In this document: one piece after another, positions 6,591-7,332 of the stretch | How the letters are laid out: every line of letters starts with the position of its first letter | Numbering within the stretch: position 1 is the first letter of the stretch | DNA from: Desulfobacteraceae bacterium | GTDB taxonomy: Bacteria > Desulfobacterota > Desulfobacteria > Desulfobacterales > Desulfobacteraceae | Direction: 5' to 3' | Length of the DNA: 7,332 nucleotides | Assembly (NCBI GenBank): GCA_024225895.1 | Contig: JAAEMC010000955.1 | Location: 1-7,332 of the forward strand | Program-made: the position numbers and the translations under genes | Notes under the pieces: model-generated | Database searches by the model: none | What the model saw: only the letters and a program-made list of their open reading frames with translations | What the model was told of the DNA's origin: nothing

Positions 6591-6713
6591 TTTGCCTAAA
6601 AAATTAATCATCCTTATATTATCATCTTGATTTTATGGCAACTAAAAAGATAACAAGTTGAAATCATAATAAATTGTTGTTGATTTTTTTATTTTTTGCC
6701 TTTACAATTAATC
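6591..6713. repeat. Spaced direct repeat TTTGCCT-N4-AATTAATC in the divergent intergenic region
   Basis: TTTGCCT, four variable bases, then AATTAATC occurs at 6591-6609 and again at 6695-6713 in the same orientation, 104 bp apart. All 15 bases outside the 4-nt spacer are identical. One copy lies in the start/leader region of the cobU transcript, the other upstream of the 6780 gene. It could be a pair of operators for a regulator of both genes, but AT-rich DNA makes part of the match cheap. Confidence 0.35.
6613..6641 (-). promoter_or_regulatory. Predicted sigma70-type promoter of the cob operon
   Basis: Read on the minus strand, TTGCCA (6641-6636) and TATAAG (6618-6613) are separated by exactly 17 bp; each differs from the TTGACA/TATAAT consensus at one position. 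Transcription would start near 6606, leaving a leader of about 45 nt before the cobU ATG. That is too short for a cobalamin riboswitch, and no B12-box-like sequence is seen in 6562-6779. Confidence 0.5.
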
Positions 6714-6736
6714 CTAATTCATATAGGCAAATTGTA
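6695..6736 (+). promoter_or_regulatory. Interleaved complementary segments (pseudoknot-like) upstream of the 91-aa gene
   Basis: TTTGCCT (6695-6701) is complementary to AGGCAAA (6725-6731), and TACAATT (6703-6709) is complementary to AATTGTA (6730-6736). The order A-B-A'-B' is that of an H-type pseudoknot, although A' and B' share two bases. It lies 44-85 nt before the start codon. If transcribed it could fold; otherwise it may be a set of protein-binding half sites. TATAGT at 6735-6740 could be a -10 box, but it has no convincing -35. Confidence 0.25.
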
Positions 6737-6768
6737 TAGTAGCTTTTCTTTCTTGGATTTCGTATTGC

Positions 6769-6774
6769 AGGAGG
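6769..6774 (+). promoter_or_regulatory. Strong ribosome binding site deciding the start of the 91-aa gene
   Basis: AGGAGG lies 5 nt before the ATG at 6780, which favours this start over the in-frame ATG at 6696. Confidence 0.8.
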
Positions 6775-6779
6775 CAGTT

Positions 6780-7055
6780 ATGATCAACCGTAGCACAATC
6801 AAAACGCTTCGCCTGAAACCAGTTACACGGAATATGTGTAATGATTTTTACACTGAGATCAGCAACGAGTTTGAAACACCGGAATCGATTGAAGAAAGTG
6901 TTTCCTGGTGGCGCCATGACAGCAAAAAGCTCAATGATCTGTGGTGGGTCCTTAATTACTACTCTGACAGACTTGATCCGGACAGGCATTTAAGAGCCGT
7001 TATCGAAAGAAGCCTTGATATGCTGGCTCAAAAAAGACAGGAAGAGGCAGTTTAA
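6780..7055 (+). CDS. Hypothetical 91-aa protein, unrecognised
   Basis: I do not recognise this protein. It begins MINRSTIKTLRLKPVTRNMC and is charged, soluble-looking and probably mostly helical, with no signal peptide or membrane segment. Two paired tryptophans, SWWRHD (42-47) and LWWVLNYY (54-61), are unusual for such a small protein and may form an aromatic core or binding surface. The C-terminal third (RHLRAVIERSLDMLAQKRQEE, 69-89) reads as an amphipathic helix. The start is strong: AGGAGG at 6769-6774 is 5 nt from the ATG. An open frame continues 28 codons upstream, but that part is AT-rich leader with no ribosome site. The gene is divergent from the cob operon and is followed by a terminator-like hairpin, so it is probably monocistronic. 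Antisense frames across it lack comparable start signals. Confidence 0.75.
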   Translation: MINRSTIKTLRLKPVTRNMCNDFYTEISNEFETPESIEESVSWWRHDSKKLNDLWWVLNYYSDRLDPDRHLRAVIERSLDMLAQKRQEEAV

Positions 7056-7089
7056 GACAAATTTATGCCCTCTTTCTTTTGTGTTAACG

Positions 7090-7145
7090 TGGCACCCAGT
7101 CCTATCTGGTATGGGCAGCCCCCTATTTGCCAACTATTTTTTATT
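7090..7145 (+). terminator. Probable intrinsic terminator after the 91-aa gene
   Basis: Thirty-four bases after the stop codon, TGGCA (7090-7094) pairs with TGCCA (7128-7132), enclosing two small hairpins (CCAG 7096-7099 with CTGG 7106-7109; GGG 7113-7115 with CCC 7121-7123), and a T-rich tract (TATTTTTTATT, from 7135) follows. An alternative GC-rich pairing of 7091-7098 with 7112-7120 competes with it. The structure is more complex than a simple terminator hairpin, so a small structured RNA is also possible. Confidence 0.4.
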
Positions 7146-7200
7146 CCGCAGATAATTCAGTCTTTTACAACATGTAATATTTAAAATATTTTCGCCCGTC

Positions 7201-7214
7201 TTGTACTCGTACAA
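7201..7214. promoter_or_regulatory. Perfect dyad TTGTAC-tc-GTACAA, possible operator
   Basis: A 6-bp perfect inverted repeat with a 2-bp centre. The geometry suits a dimeric DNA-binding protein better than an RNA hairpin, because the loop would be too tight. It is 146 bp past the end of the 91-aa gene and may serve a gene beyond the right edge. Confidence 0.3.
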
Positions 7215-7332
7215 AGTTTCAGGTTTTCGTTCAGGCGCAAAATATCTATTTTTTTCCAAACCTTAAAACATCTTTATTATCACTTTTTTTTGAGTATCAG
7301 GTCCCCAAAGCAAATTTGGTATATACCCCTAA

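Larger units (their letters stand above)
7056..7332. other. 277-bp stretch without a convincing gene
   Basis: Besides the terminator-like structure, this stretch holds a dyad at 7201-7214, an AT-rich inverted repeat (AATATT-taa-AATATT) near 7170-7185, a run of eight T at 7283-7291, a CCAAA/TTTGG inverted repeat (7305-7309 and 7315-7319) and a GGTATATACC palindrome at 7318-7327. A 42-codon frame without an ATG is open on the minus strand (7262-7134). None of this identifies a gene; it may be the upstream region of a gene beyond the right edge. Confidence 0.5.

Noticed and set aside
6752..6769. Sigma54-like TTGG-N8-TTGCA element before the 91-aa gene
   Set aside because: The GG-N10-GC spacing fits, but the CACG part is missing and transcription would start at the ATG, leaving the ribosome binding site out of the mRNA.
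6714..6989. 91-aa minus-strand frame opposite the hypothetical gene
   Set aside because: It is antisense to a gene with a strong ribosome binding site, has no start signal of its own, and its composition looks like a reverse-complement shadow.
1..7332. CRISPR array, tRNA, rRNA or insertion sequence
   Set aside because: No regularly spaced repeats, tRNA-like cloverleaf, rRNA sequence, or intact transposase with terminal repeats was seen on either strand.

Overview
The window is an AT-rich bacterial segment that is almost entirely one minus-strand gene train. The proteins suggest a strictly anaerobic Gram-negative bacterium, most likely a Desulfobacterota sulfate reducer of the Desulfobacteraceae type. 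This is inferred from the mix of gene families (anaerobic cobamide loop assembly with CbiR, a cluster-binding IspG, an archaeal-type ProS); no rRNA or other marker is present to prove it.

Layout, in transcription order from right to left: cobU (6561-6013), a radical SAM/winged-helix protein (5996-5055), cobS (5036-4272), cobD (4234-3149), cbiB (3156-2200), cbiR (2177-1341), a 128-bp gap with a possible tiny ORF and two overlapping hairpins, ispG (1212-118), and the first 44 codons of proS (134 to the left edge). Gaps between cob genes are 16 to 37 nt, and cobD/cbiB and ispG/proS overlap, so this looks like one operon or two closely stacked ones. A sigma70-like promoter sits just upstream of cobU. 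Its short leader has no recognisable B12 riboswitch.

The cob genes form a lower-ligand and nucleotide-loop module. CobD makes the aminopropanol phosphate linker. CbiB joins the linker to adenosylcobyric acid. CobU activates the product with GMP, and CobS adds the alpha-ribazole nucleotide. CbiR is a TIM-barrel enzyme of the recently described cobamide-remodelling family, which removes the nucleotide from existing cobamides so that the loop can be rebuilt. The module can therefore serve de novo synthesis, salvage and remodelling. CobT, CobC and the corrin-ring genes are not in the window. The radical SAM protein has no established role in this pathway and is the main unknown of the operon.

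To the right, a 218-bp divergent intergenic region separates cobU from an unrecognised 91-aa plus-strand gene (6780-7055) with a strong ribosome binding site. The region carries a spaced direct repeat and a pseudoknot-like set of complementary segments. The last 277 bp contain a probable terminator, a TTGTAC-tc-GTACAA dyad and no convincing gene.
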